DNA of 64,000 nucleotides from Colius striatus (lineage: Eukaryota > Chordata > Aves > Coliiformes > Coliidae). Made by a program: the position numbers and the translations under genes. This document shows, piece after piece, positions 25,530 to 37,950 of this stretch; position 1 is the first letter of the stretch, and the number at the start of each line of letters is the position of its first letter. Under the pieces are notes generated by a model. It ran no database searches. It worked only from the letters and a program-made list of their open reading frames with translations, and had not been told where the DNA came from. The stretch spans positions 6,708,867-6,772,866 of the forward strand of contig NC_084760.1 in the NCBI RefSeq assembly GCF_028858725.1, in the 5' to 3' direction.

Positions 25530-26142
25530 AGGCCAGTGGCCATCCTGGCCTGTGTCAAAAATAGTGTGACCAATAGAGCCAAGGAAGGGATTGTCCCCCT
25601 GTACTTGGTGCTGGTGAGGCTGCACCTTGAATACAGTGTGCAGTTCTGGGCCCCTCACTACAAGAGGACATTGAGGTGCTGGAGCGTGTCCATAGATGGG
25701 CAACAAAGCTGTTGAAGGGTCTGGAGAACAAGTGTGATAACGAGTAACTGAGGGAGCTGAGGATGTTCAGTCTGGAGACAAGGAGGCTGAGAGGAGACAT
25801 GATCACTCTCTACAACTACCTGAAAGTGAGTTGTAGTGAGATGGGGGTTGATATCTTCTCTCCAGCAACAAATTATAGGACAGGAGAAAATGGGTTAAAG
25901 TTGCACCTTTAGATTGGACACTAGGAAGAACTTTTTCACCTAGAGGGTTATGAAGCATTGGAAGGGGCTGCCCAGGGAGCTGGTGGAGTCACCATCCCTG
26001 GAGATGTTCAACAGACACACAGATGAGGTGCTGTGGGACATGGTTTAGTTTAGTGATGGGTCTGGCAGTGTGAAGTGACTGGTTGGACTCAATGATCCTA
26101 AAGGTCTTTTCCAACCATAAAAATTCTATGATTCTGTGATTT
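25530..26142 (+). mobile_element. CR1 LINE fragment of a second subfamily
   Basis: About 610 bp in sense orientation, from the ORF2 C-terminal region (CAGTTCTGGGCCCCTCACTA) to the tail AATTCTATGATTCTGTGATT. Diagnostic words differ from the other copies here, for example GGTTGGACTCAATGATCC near the 3' end instead of GGTTGGACTAGATGATCTC. It therefore belongs to a different CR1 subfamily. Its frames are interrupted. Several CpG positions appear decayed. Confidence 0.93.
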
Positions 26143-28735
26143 TGATACTACATACAAACCCGAAAAGCTGTGATGTGGGATACTGAAGGAAGAGCAATGG
26201 ATTGACAATGTCTACAGAGTTTGTGTTTCTGCTTCATTTCAAAGAGATAATGCATCAAAACCTTGGCTTTGCAGGTCCCATAAAGGGCTTCAGCAGCAGG
26301 GTTACCAGAAGCAAGTATCACTACTCCTGATATAAGGCAACTTTCTTGATTTTCTGAGTAATGCTCACAACAATAACAAAAAAATTGTGTTAAGAAGAAT
26401 GAACTGGATTTTACAGTGTCTTTTTCTCTCTTTGTTTTTCATATTCTCTCCTTTTTCTTTCTTTTTTTTCTTCAGCAAAAACTATTTGTTAAATTTAATC
26501 CAAGATCAAACATTTTCCAATGCACTAAGGTTTTCCTTTTGGTTAGGAAAATGACCCACTAAAGTACTTTCACCTAGTTCTGAAAATAAGTGTGCCAAAT
26601 ACATCTGAAAGAGGACTTGGAGAAAGTCTTGGAGGCTTTCCACTGTCAGAGTGAAAATGTGGCGATAATATCTAAGACTGTATCTCTTTTCCCCTCCTCT
26701 TGGCAAAAATTATTTACCCTTAGTCTGAGGCAAACTGGTAACATTTTGGTGTTCTTTTTATTATCTTTTGAACCACAAGAGCTTTTTAAAACTGTTTGAT
26801 TCATTTGTCTCTCGTATATGAAAGAGCTTGAATTATCCCTTGTGACTTCTTCTTTAGGCAAAATACTTATTGGTGGCATATCTGATAGATGGTCTAAAAT
26901 GCTGGACAGTGCTAATAGGAAGTGTAATCTCATCACAAGTCAGTTTAATCATCCTGGAGAGAAGCACACTAAGGCTTTGAGCCTTGCTCAGTGACCATTA
27001 GCTCAGCAATCCCAAATTTGGAATACCTTCTATACTGTAGGCTTCCATGCTAATTTTCTTATGATTCTGCTATAATCCATCACAGCTAATTATATTAACT
27101 TGCTCAGTTTCATGCCATATGCTGCTTCACTATTTCTGTAAAAGAATTCAAGATTTCCAAAGGACAGTCTCTTATTTAAGGCCGAATACACTCACATTGG
27201 GGTTTTTTGAAATTTCTTTTATCATTGTACCACAACTGACTTATCTATTTAATGATATAGTCACATTAACATCAGTAGATAACACAAAAACTGTTTTTCT
27301 CTGTTTTTTTTTTCTTTTGCCTTCTTTTGTAAATCTCAGTTAAACAGCATTTTCCCTTTCAGAGCTGCCCAATGACAATGCTGAAGTTAAAACTAGTTGA
27401 AAGGGAGTGCAAGCTTTTGTTGGGGTCTAGCTGGAAATCTTTGCTTAGTGGAAGGCAAAAGTGCTCCTACTTTTTCCACAAACACTTTACAAGGCAAGGA
27501 ACTTTAAAGAGGAATGACAGCAAAAACTATTGGAAGATTAATGAGGATCCCCGCAGTCTGGTCTTTTATGGATCACCAGCTTTTCTTTCATCAGCTATAT
27601 TTACTCAGCAAGTAAATCTACTGCTAAAAAATATGAAAAGCTCTTCCACAAGCCTGCTTAAAGGTAAGAGACACTAAACAAAAGAGTTAACAGCATTCTA
27701 TCAACAAAGAAAGTCCAGAGGGCAGGGAGGAGGAAAAAGCCTTTAGGGAAACCCTCATTTTGCTTGTCAATTAGTCATTTTGCGATTCACTTCATGCAGC
27801 TCCTGAACTATCTTTTCTCACAAATGGAAAGAAAGCAACACTGAGTGGTTAATCATATTACTGCATTGATCTTGTATTAAGCAATATGCTGAACCTCTTG
27901 GATTGACATTAACACTAAAATGCATTTATGGCATACAGTATGTATATCTGGCCTTTTGAATCAAAGTGTCTCCTGGTACTGTCACATATTAATGAGGGGA
28001 ATTGAGCCTAGCAAACTTCATATTTATCAGGGGAAACAAAATTGTGTATATTATACATTTTTAATGACTTGTCTCAGTCCTGATGTTAACTTGTAATAAA
28101 TTACATTTGCAGTTTATTACAGCAAATGCAATTTGCAATGACACAAAATAGTCAATGGAAACAGCATTCTATTGACAGGATTTTCTCATGAGTTTTTTTT
28201 CTAGATTCTTGATGACATGGTGGTGATTCATAGTCTATTAAATATGATCATTCAAAACAGATCACTCCTATTTTAGGCCAAGAGCTCTTTCCTGTGCTCT
28301 GCTTATCAACAATGAGGCTCCTGGACATGAGAAGAGCTCTCTAATCACTGAGAATCAAGAGCAGCAGGTAAATTAAACACCTACCAAAATTTTAGCAGAA
28401 CGCCAGTCCCTTTTCTACTTCTTTTCTAAGAAAGTAAGCAGGACAAAGCATGGTGTTGCACAGGGAGCTGTGATCATCTATATTCTATCCCAATCATGCT
28501 TGTAGTGGTCGGTAGTGGCTCACAGATGGGTCAACCCGGGGTGGCTTCACTAGCTCAGGTAGATGACAAGACAGCTGGGACTGGCTGCAGGACTCAGTAA
28601 GTCCACTCTCTTTAGGAAGAAGATGAAAGCTATATTTTGACACTAGATTTCGGGAGGAAAGAATAAGACATAGACGATTCCATTTATTAATGTGAATGTA
28701 GCTTTTGTTCAGTTTCTGCCATACTTAAAGGCTAA
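26143..28735. other. AT-rich intergenic sequence, no gene recognised
   Basis: About 2.6 kb. The open frame of 101 codons at 27,372-27,677 (+) has no recognisable domain and no splice context that I can support. No repeats with clear ends are seen. Confidence 0.5.
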
Positions 28736-29702
28736 ATCATAGAATCATAGAATGTCAGAGTTTGGAAGGGACCTTTAGAGATCATCTGGTCCAATGCCCC
28801 TGCCAGAGCAAGTCCCATTTAAATTAGGTCAAACAGGAGCATGTCCAGGTGGGTCTTGAAGAACTCAAACGAAGGAATCTCCACAGCCCCTCTGGAACAG
28901 GGAAATTTGTAAATACAGGGATATTGTAAATATTAATGAGATCCCTCCTTCGTCTCTTCTTATCCAGACTAAACAGCCCCAGTTCTCACAGCCTTTCCTC
29001 ATAAGGAAGATGCTCCAGTCCCCTGATCATCTTGGTGGCCCTGCACTGGATTCTCTCCAGTACTTCCCTGTCCCTCTTGAGCTGAGGAGCCCAGAACTGG
29101 ACACAGGACTCCAGATGAGGCCTCAGCAGGGCAGAGGAGAGGTGGAGAAGAACCTGCCTCAGCCTGCTGCTCACACTCTTCTTGATGCATCCCAGGATGT
29201 CATTGGCCTTCTTGGCCACGAGGGCACATTTCTGCTGGCTCATGGTCAGTTTATTATCAACCAGCACTCCCAGGTCTGTATCTGCAGAGCTACTTTCCAG
29301 CAGGTCAATCCCCAGCCTGTCCTGGTGCATGGGGTTGTTCCTTCCCAGCTGCAGGACTCTGCACTTGTCCTTGTTGAACCTCAGGAGGTTCCTCTGTGCC
29401 CAACTCTGCAGCCAGTCGAGATCCCGCTGAATGGCAGCACAGCCTCTGGGGAATCAGCCAGTGCTCCCAGTTTGGTGCCAGCAGGGAACTTGCTGAGGGT
29501 ACACTCTGTCCCCTCATCCAGGTGGTTGATGAAGATGTTGAACAAGACTGGCCCCAGAACCAGTCCCTGTGGAACTCCACTGGCCACAGGCCTCCAACTC
29601 GACTCTGTGCCGTTGATCACCACCCTCTGGGCTCTGTCATTCAGCCAGCTCTCCATCCACCTCATCGTCCACTCATCCAAGCCACATTGCTTGAGCTTGG
29701 CT
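28736..29702 (-). mobile_element. CR1 LINE copy with internal deletion, about 1 kb
   Basis: The 3' tail is at 28,736 (reversed ATTCTATG units). Read on the minus strand, 29,381-29,680 encodes [20 protein letters not shown] followed by [14 protein letters not shown] different frame at 28,986-29,330 encodes [20 protein letters not shown] and [20 protein letters not shown]. At about 28,899 roughly 200 bp of the CR1 3' region are missing compared with the copy at 31.4 kb. The RT catalytic box reads FPAG instead of FADD. It is about 95% similar by eye to the 12.9-14.3 kb copy and has the same orientation. The 5' end abuts an AT microsatellite. Confidence 0.93.
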
Positions 29703-29706
29703 CTAA

Positions 29707-29722
29707 ATATATATATATATAT
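29707..29722. repeat. (AT)n microsatellite
   Basis: Eight AT units directly next to the 5' truncation point of the adjacent CR1 copy. Confidence 0.9.
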
Positions 29723-31397
29723 AATATTGCCTCACTTTTAAAATTACCTTTATACCTATTTAAGCATTCTTTTTTCAGTATTTTCCCCACATTATTGCTG
29801 AATATAGTACTAGAGTTAGGGTTGAGTGTTTTTTTTAAACAAACCTTCTTTATCAATACTAATAAACATACAAATAAACAGTTTCTACCTAAAGTATGTC
29901 TCCGAAAGAGAAATATATTTGATTTTAGTTTTTCCCTTTGTAAGAAAATAAAATCCCACCAGTATCAAAACACTTCAAATACAAAATCTGTTCATTTTTC
30001 CTTTGAGTTGTCCTACAGAAAATATATAAAACCAAACATATGGAATTTTCAGCACAAACTAAGGCTTCATTTTTATTCACAACCATCAGTCAGGTGCCTT
30101 AGGAGACAGAAAATCCTGCAGAGTACCAGGTTCCCTGCAAACATACCACCATAAGACACAAAAGCTATGTTTGTGCTTAGGATCCAAAGTCTGTTACAGA
30201 GGACAGGCTATGATATGAACAGAAAGGCAATGTGAGATAATCAAGCCAGCAGAGTTGATATCTGCAACATTCTCAGTTACATCACGTGACTGGTGAGACT
30301 CATGTAAAACCTGTGGCGATTTAAACACTTTTTGTTGTTCAAAACACACAACAGAAGGTACAATTGGAGGATCTCCTGTATTTTCTTCAAAGGCACGTCA
30401 GAACTTCTTTCTTCTCTAAACTGCCTTCAGCCTGCACTGTACAGCACTGTATCCACAGATACATACAACTGTGCATATGGGAGAAGAGTGGCAAATCAAG
30501 GACAGCCCACTGGTTATGCATCAATATTAGATGAAACTAGGCATTCTCGCAAGTTGGCATCGTAATTTCCTATCATCCCCAGCTATCTTATAGGGATATT
30601 TTCATTCTAGTTTTGCCACTAATATACTCCTATTTATAGGCAAGAAATGCTTTAACATATGTTCATTGATGCTTTCAGTTTGAGTCAACGAGCCTGAGAA
30701 ATAATACAGGAAAAGATTCAAACAAATACATCTCAGTAGCTACTCATACGATCAGTCTAGGAACAACATGGTCAAATGTGGTCAACTCTGCTGAATGTCC
30801 AAGGTCTTGTAGCTTTCTCTGTATATCTGTAAGACAGAAGCAATTTCTCCATCTTTTGATGTGCTTATTTTTCCATCCCCAAAGATTTGCGATCACAAAC
30901 ACCAAGAACTGGGTCAACTCCGACAACTCACAAGTACTACTATGTAACATACACCTCCAGTCAAACTAGACTAACCAAAATAAGAGTAATTCAAATGTTG
31001 CATATTGAAATGAACTCTGCAGTGAAAGAATGAACTAAATGACATTTTCGATAACATTTTCTTGAGAGTTATTTGGAGGCTACAATGCTCTCAATGAATA
31101 TTTCTCTCATTTCTCTTCATTTTCACATATTAGACTACTGTTTAACCACAGTCCACAAACATTCAGGTATATTTTGACAAATGAATCTCTGAGTGCTAAT
31201 GTTTAAGTATGGATGGATAATTTTCAGGTCAGAGGTGACATCTGTGAACCTCACTCATGCTATAAAGTTCCTTCTGTGAATCAATACTGTTAGTGAATGG
31301 CTGATCACTTAAGTCTCACAGTGTTGATTCTAGTCCATGATAGGTACAGTTGAAATAACAGGATAAGGGAAAGTATCCTCTTTTTAGGAATATTTTT
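29723..31397. other. AT-rich intergenic sequence, nothing recognised
   Basis: About 1.7 kb with no recognisable exon, RNA gene or repeat. The long open frames that start upstream at 29,396 are the antisense side of CR1 running into unique sequence. Confidence 0.5.
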
Positions 31398-32050
31398 ATC
31401 ATAGAATCATAAAATGGTAGGAGTTGAAAGAGATCTTTAGAGATCAGCTAGTCCAATCCCTCTGCAGAAGCAGGTTCACCTAGATCAGGTCAAACAGGAA
31501 TGTATCCATGTGGGTCTTGAAGACCTCCAAGGAAGGAGACTCCACAACCCCTCTGGGCAGTCTGTTCCACTGTTCTGTCACTCTCAAAGGGAAATATTTT
31601 TTTCTTATATTTAAGTGGAACTTTTTGTGTTCCAGCCTCATCCCATTACCCCTTGTCCTGTTGGTAGCTACTATAGAAAAAAGGGATGTCCCAACCTCCT
31701 GACACCCACCCTTTAGATATTTGTAAATGTTAATAAGATCCCCCCTCAGTCTCCTCTTCTTCAGGCTAAACAGTCCCAGTTCTCACAGCCTTTCCTTGTA
31801 TGAAAGATGCTCCATTCCCCGGATCATCTTGGTGGCCCTGCACTGGCCTCTATGCAGCACTTCCCTGTCCCTCTTGAGCTGAGGAGCCCAGAACTGGACA
31901 CAGTACTCCATATGAGGCCTCACCAGAGCAGAGTAGAGAGGGAGAAGAATCTGTCTCAGTCTGCTGCCCACATTCTTCTTGATGCATCCCAGGATGCCAT
32001 TGGCCTTCTTGGCCACAAGGGCACATTGCTGGCTCATGGTTAGTTTATTC
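31398..32050 (-). mobile_element. CR1 LINE 3' half-kilobase copy
   Basis: A continuous 650-bp CR1 3' end: reversed tail ATCATAGAATCATAAAATGG, the TTTTTGTGTTCCAGCCTCAT stretch, CTTTAGATATTTGTAAATGT, then the ORF2 C-terminus (minus strand [20 protein letters not shown] and [20 protein letters not shown]). It is 5'-truncated at TAGTTTATTC. It has no large internal deletion, so it is the best local reference for the deleted copies at 28.7 and 34.0 kb. Confidence 0.95.
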
Positions 32051-33708
32051 TATATGTGTCAAAATATATAAAACTGCACAAATGACCTTCCAGTCACAGA
32101 AATCATCATCAATCACAAGTTGGCATACATTTACAAGCAAAAGTTTATGAAAATTTACAGTTTGACCACTCTACTTTTGGTTACCCCTCAAAACACAAAA
32201 GAGAAGCCCTGCATACTTCAGACAGATCTGTACTCCAATTTTAACTTTTGTAAATGTTCTGTAAGTTTATTTTCTTATTAAAATACTACTGTGTAAGTGT
32301 CTTGAGAAGAAGGGAATACTTGCTAAAGAAAATTCTATTAAATACTTATTGTTCTGTTCACTCAACCACTTTCCCTTGTTACAATTTTAGTTTCTTTTCT
32401 CCCTTTTCAATTTAGGTTTCATATTCTCAGGTGATAATATGATATTTTAGATAGTTTCTGCTGTCCTCAGCATGGCCAATGCTGTATAAAGAGAAGTAGC
32501 AAATGAGAAAAAAAAGCCCACAACATAATTACTCTCCACCTGCAGAGAAACTGAAATATTAAGTAACATACTCCTGAACAAAATAGGAAGGCTTTTTTTC
32601 TATGTCTCCACAATACCTTAAGCAACAACTGTACAAATGAATCAAGCTGTCAGCCTAGACTTTAGCTTTCACAAATGCTATTTCCTAAATAAAGTAAAAC
32701 ATAAGATCATATATTTTGTTCTCCACATCTTCTGTCTTCTACAAAAACAAAGATTTGTGATTTTCAGCACAATAATGATGCCATCAATAATAATGACACT
32801 ATATTTTTAAAATCTTCCTTCTGTGATCCTTCTTTTCTTTTTTGCTACCTATTCAAACCTAATTTCTTGATAATTCAGCTTGAATTTTGTCTCTAGGGTT
32901 TCTTTTTCTCATCAGCCAGCCAAGGTCACCATACAAGAAGTGAGAGATGTGTTTAGTGGAAGCACATGCCATATCATTGTACACATAAATCACAAGGGCC
33001 AGATTCTTACTCAGTCAGTGAAAGGACTGTCAGGTTCACTTGCAGTAGTCAGGTTCATTTGTAGGTTGATTTGCTAGGTAGCAGGCGGTGATCTTTAGCG
33101 TGTGCTTTTTCTAAGGCTACTACTATGAAAAGAACACAATTTTCCTGTAGTAGTGGTTGAAAGAGTGTCTTAGTCTTCTCTTATGAGAGCACACACTCAG
33201 AATAGCTAGATGAATACCGTGTCTCCTCTGGAATATATATTTCTATGTATTGGTCATTCAAGGCTACCAGCTCTAGAGGTACCATGAATTTTGCCAACTT
33301 TAAGGTCTGGCCTTTTGAAGCTGGATTCTCCCACTTGGTATTGACAAATTTCACCTTAATTGCAGATTTAAGTTCCATCCAAACCAATCTCTAGCTGTCC
33401 TGTCATTTTGAATTGCCTCAAAGTTTATGTCTGTATATAGAATATAAAAAAGCATTCTGCTTTAAGAGCAGAATCTGGCAAGACAAAATAACACTTTCCT
33501 CAACAATTCCTGGGCATGGGCAGATGTGATTCTACATGGGCAGGCTGGATGTGGCTGCCTGAGTTGATGGTTCAGTCAAATAAGAAGTGGAATACAGAAA
33601 TTTCTCTACCAGACAAGAGGCACGGGCACAGCTTACCAGGATGGACAAAGTGGCTAAAAACCACTGCCAGATCCCAGAAAACAAAGATCTCCTTATTGTA
33701 TTCTCTAT
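32051..33708. other. AT-rich intergenic sequence, nothing recognised
   Basis: About 1.65 kb without recognisable genes or repeats. Confidence 0.5.
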
Positions 33709-33988
33709 ATCATAGAACATTTTGGGTTGGAAGAAACCTTTAAAGGTCAGCTAGTCCAATCCTCCTGCAACAATCAGGAACACTTTCAACTAGATCAGTT
33801 TGTTCAGAGCTTCCTCTAATCTGACCCTGAATGTTTCCAGGGAAAAAGCATCTACTACCTCTTTTGGCAACTTGTTCCAATGTTTTGACACCTCTATCAT
33901 AAAAAAAAAAAAAAAAAAATTAAACAAAATCTTCCCTTATATATAGTCTGAATCTCTTTTAAATTAAAAACATTACTCCTCGTCCTAT
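33709..33988 (-). mobile_element. CR1 LINE 3' end fragment, older subfamily
   Basis: On the + strand it starts with ATCATAGAACATTTTGGGTT and GGAAGAAACCTTTAAAGGTC. It carries the features of a CR1 type distinct from its neighbours, such as CAACTAGATCAGTTTGTTCA and GAATGTTTCCAGGGA. A 19-bp poly-A run at 33,901-33,919 interrupts it where other copies have a short A/T stretch. It is cut off at CTCCTCGTCCTATTC by the tail of the next CR1 copy. Confidence 0.9.
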
Positions 33989-34350
33989 TCATAGAATCAT
34001 AGAATGGTAGGGGTTGGAAGGGACCTTTAGAGATAATGTAGTCCAGCCCCCTGCAGAAGCAGGTTCACCTGGATCAGGTCAGAGGAGAGAAGAACCTCCT
34101 TGACCTGCTGGCCACATTCTTCTTGATGCATCCCAGGCTGCCATTGGCCTTCTTGGCCACGAGGGCACATTATTGACTCATGGTTAGTTTATTATCAATC
34201 AGGACTCCCAGGTCTCTCTCTGCAGAGCTGCTCTTCAGCAGTTCAACCCCCAGCCTGTCCTGGTGCATGGAGTTGTTCCTTCCCAGGTACAGGACTCTGC
34301 ACTTGTTCTTGTTGAACCTCATGAGGTTCCTCTCTTCCCAATTCTCAAGG
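33989..34350 (-). mobile_element. CR1 LINE copy with large internal deletion
   Basis: The + strand starts with TCATAGAATCATAGAATGG and keeps only about 90 bp of the 3' region. It then jumps at about 34,080 (GGATCAGGTC joined to AGAGGAGAGAAGAACC) into the ORF2 part, whose minus strand matches the [17 protein letters not shown] segment of the other copies. Compared with the continuous copies, several hundred base pairs are missing. Its 3' end abuts the older CR1 fragment, which suggests insertion next to or into it. Confidence 0.9.
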
Positions 34351-37300
34351 GGCGTATGTTCTGGGTAGTCCTATGTCACAAGTAGAGAACAGCAGCAAAG
34401 AACTACTGCATTGTCCCTAACATCCCTGAGTAGTAAGTATTTACTCATGGGTGAGCCTCAAAACATGACTATTATCTTTCTCAAAATGTCCTTAAGGAAT
34501 TCTCAACATCTTTGTCAGAGACTTCAAAAGCCTAACAGGATATCTACTTTTCTGAGCCTTAATATTGAAGAACCACAACACTTCTGAGCTTTACAATGGT
34601 TTGATTTTCTAGCAATACTTATTTTGCACCTTAAAGAATAGTTTCAGCTTTCAAAGAGAATATAGATGAAAAAAACCTAAATTAATCAATAATTGCTAAC
34701 CATAGTTCAGATCATCAGTTCTGTAGAAATAGTAGACTCTGCTTCAAAGTCCTATAAGATTCCAGGGGCAGAACATGTTCTGGGCTTTTGTAAATTCGAG
34801 TGATTGGAAAACAGAAGTCAAACCCCTCATTATTAATGAAACTGGAAGAAATAAGCCAAAGGAGTTTGAAAGCCAAATAGAGTAGCCCTATTACAAGCTG
34901 AACTTACGCTTAAATGACTGATCCTTTCAGAGATAAGGGAAAAAAGAAGTAACTCAGATCCTTGATGCCATAGTTCTCCTGATCTATTAAATTACGTCCT
35001 TTTTTAAAGTTATACAAACGAGTCATCCCAAACTTATCACTTCTGGTACCTTTGCAACAATCCAACTAAAAAAGGTAAAAGACATTTCTTAAGGCTTTAT
35101 GAGGAAAATATGATCCCACAATGAACAGTATGAACACCAAATTTCATCTCAGACTTAATTCTTATAGTCCCATTTATAAATCTTTGAAATATATGTTTGT
35201 AATGGAAATATGGACAGACACTTAGCAATAGTGCTGCTATAATAAGATTTGTCATTTATGATTAATTGAGGATAGTCTTAAAACATCTCTTCTAAAAGCA
35301 TCTTCCTTCCATCTGCTTTATTTCACATAGAGCTATACCATAAAAATGGGTTCCCCAATTTTATCAAATGGCAAAGACATTCTGCTTATTTACCCTTAAT
35401 GATAATCCAGGCTTCTGACATGTAATAATTTCCTCTGTGTCACTTCAATCAAACTGAGTTTTTTTGAAAACCTACAAAACCAGTGTCTATGAATCTGCAG
35501 TGGTTTTGATAATGTATTTCAAACTGCTGCATTGTTTTTAAATCTGTGAAATACAAATGGATTTAAAATAGATGCGTGTCTAATTACATGATTGAACCAG
35601 AAATAAAACCCCAAAAAGAACAGCTAGTTGAAGACTATTTTAAAAACATGTTTCATTCTAAATGTTTCGCTTAGTACATTAATACCACTTGTGAATGTAG
35701 CTCATTTACTCTAGTGTAATTGAATTTGGTTGTTAATCTGTTTCCAAAAGGTGTTTATAGATACAGCTGTACAAGCAAATGGAATCTCACAAAAAATGAA
35801 TAGATGAAGATTCAGATTTCCTTACTCCCAAAGGAAAGTTAAAATGTAACTAAATCTTTAAAAAAGATTTTTTTTGTCTTGCTTCTTGCAGATATTAGTG
35901 ATGTGGGCTGCTTATTAATCAATGTTTAACAATGTAATTACATCTGGTTTTAGTCTTACTAGATAACACAGATTAATAAATGACCTGCAACTAGCGAAGT
36001 GTGTAGAAAGGGTAATGAATTCCTTCCATCAGCACATTAATTTATTAGTAATAAACAACGAGTATGATGAATTAGAAGAATTTGTAGAGTTTCTGAATAT
36101 TGCAATGAAATTTCCAGATGAAAGCGTTTAATCATGCAGTTTTCATTCATTTATTTCACTTTGCGTGCTGTACTGTGCTGAGATTTGCTTTTCTGAGCTG
36201 CATTAAGCAGTCCATTGAAACATAGGTTCCTAGAGTTCTATATCAGTTCACATTGATTCAGCTCATACTGCTACACACCGATATTACCTGTCACTGAAGG
36301 TGGTGTAACTTTGATGTGAAATAATTCATTTCTTTCCATATAGCAAACCAACTTAATGCAGCTGAGCAAAGCATTGCCAAATTAGTCCTGTCTCTACACC
36401 AGCCATAACCATCTGGAATTCCTTTGGATATGCAGTTGAAGGTAGAAAGAAGCAGTTATAGAAGTAGCCTGATTCATGTGATCTAATTGTCAGTTAAGTG
36501 TTACATTTTTTCACATGCTGAAGAGATATAACATTAAAAATCATGGGCAAATGTCATTTGAAAATAATCTTGTTATTTTAGTCTCCTTATGAACTCTTCT
36601 GGCTTTCCATCATTTGGCTACAGACACCTTTTGAAATCGAAGTTACACCTTTCTGAGAACTGAGTAATTCCCTATGAATAGCAAAACTGGAGGTGAGAAA
36701 AGAAGGTAAGACTTGGATAATGCACCATACTTGATGACCTCATCAGATATAACATCAAACAGTAACAAAACTCTTTAGTTGGCTATCACAGTATCCACGG
36801 TGATAAGCCAGCACAGCTCAGCAGAACACAGCACAGCAGCCTACCCTTTTCCTAGCTTTATCTTGCTACTCCCCTTCCTTGAGCTGTTCCTCTCCTCAGT
36901 TCATCAGGGAGGAGGTGGAGACAAACTGCACTCATCATTTTCTCTCAATCCTCTCCTTTCTACAGCACAATCTTGAAATAGAGCCAGAACAGTGAGCACG
37001 TAGCTCTGCTATGACATTAAGTGTGAGAGAGTGCTTCCTGGAGACGAGTAGTACTATATCTCAATGACGATGTGCAGAAGACAGCAGCTTTAACATCACT
37101 AATCCCACTGTAGGTCACTGTCTAAACTGCAGGGCAAATTTCCTCAGGAAGAAGTCCTAGGCTCCTAGCAAAATTAGATTGATGAGAAGCTAATGGGAGA
37201 AGAGTTGGAGAGAAAGCTCTCCATTCCTATAAAAATCTGCAGAAATTTTGTTCCCCAAAAGATCAAATGTTTTCAGATACTTGAAATTGTAGATTTTTCT

Positions 37301-37908
37301 TTTAATCTACATAAACACAGTTTGAAAGATTTAAATGATGTGACTCATCATAAGGCAGAAATCTTAGCAGATGCACAAAGACACTAACTCCAGGGGCTCA
37401 TATTAGGTAAGGCTCAAGCTCACAGCACTCAGTAATGGGAAGCATGTGCAGAGGACCATTAGAAGAGCTCAGAACCTACTGTGCTTTGACCAACATCCAG
37501 CCCTATTATCTATGTGCATCTAAATTCCACGCTGACTTCTATGAGAACTGCATAGATGGAAGAATTGCAGCAGTGAGTCTCAAAGTGACACGGTGACAGA
37601 AGCGTATCCAGGAGGAACCTGAGGGCATGTCTAAAGGGAATTTGCAAGTAGAAATCTCTGTGACTGTATAAGCCATGCCTAAAGATATGCATAGACTTCA
37701 GTATGTTACAATATGCTGTAATGAATTATGTAACTGCTATGAATTCTTGCCAAAAAGCCCCAACTAGCATAATGTTGTTGCAATTATGTCAGTTCACGGG
37801 AGATAAGGGACTGGTCCTCTGTACACCGTATTGCGTGCGTGAAACTACATTGACTCTAAATTCCATTTATCTATGGTTGTTGAATTTATGAGGAAATTAT
37901 GTATAAAT
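34351..37908. other. AT-rich intergenic sequence with candidate conserved elements
   Basis: About 3.6 kb with no recognisable exon or transposon. The part at 35,880-36,260 has clustered homeodomain-type words, including TTAATTTATTAGTAATAAAC at 36,038-36,057, and is described as a candidate regulatory element in the findings. The rest is unremarkable. Confidence 0.5.
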
Positions 37909-37950
37909 ATCATAGAATGAATCATAGACTCATAGAATGGTAGGGTTGGA
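37909..37950 (-). mobile_element. Very short CR1 tail fragment
   Basis: About 40 bp only: repeated reversed tail units (ATCATAGAATGA, ATCATAGACTCATAGAATGG) followed by TAGGGTTGGA. It is a CR1 3' extremity, either severely 5'-truncated at insertion or the remainder of a deletion. Confidence 0.8.

Noticed and set aside
29010..30154. Long + strand open frames (243 and 252 codons)
   Set aside because: They run antisense across the CR1 copy at 28.7-29.7 kb and into unique AT-rich sequence. The same antisense peptides appear at the CR1 copy at 13.3-14.1 kb, so they are by-products of the repeat.
33901..33919. Poly-A run as a possible retropseudogene tail
   Set aside because: It lies inside a CR1 fragment, at a place where CR1 copies have an A-rich stretch on this strand. 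There is no processed gene sequence before it and no flanking duplication.
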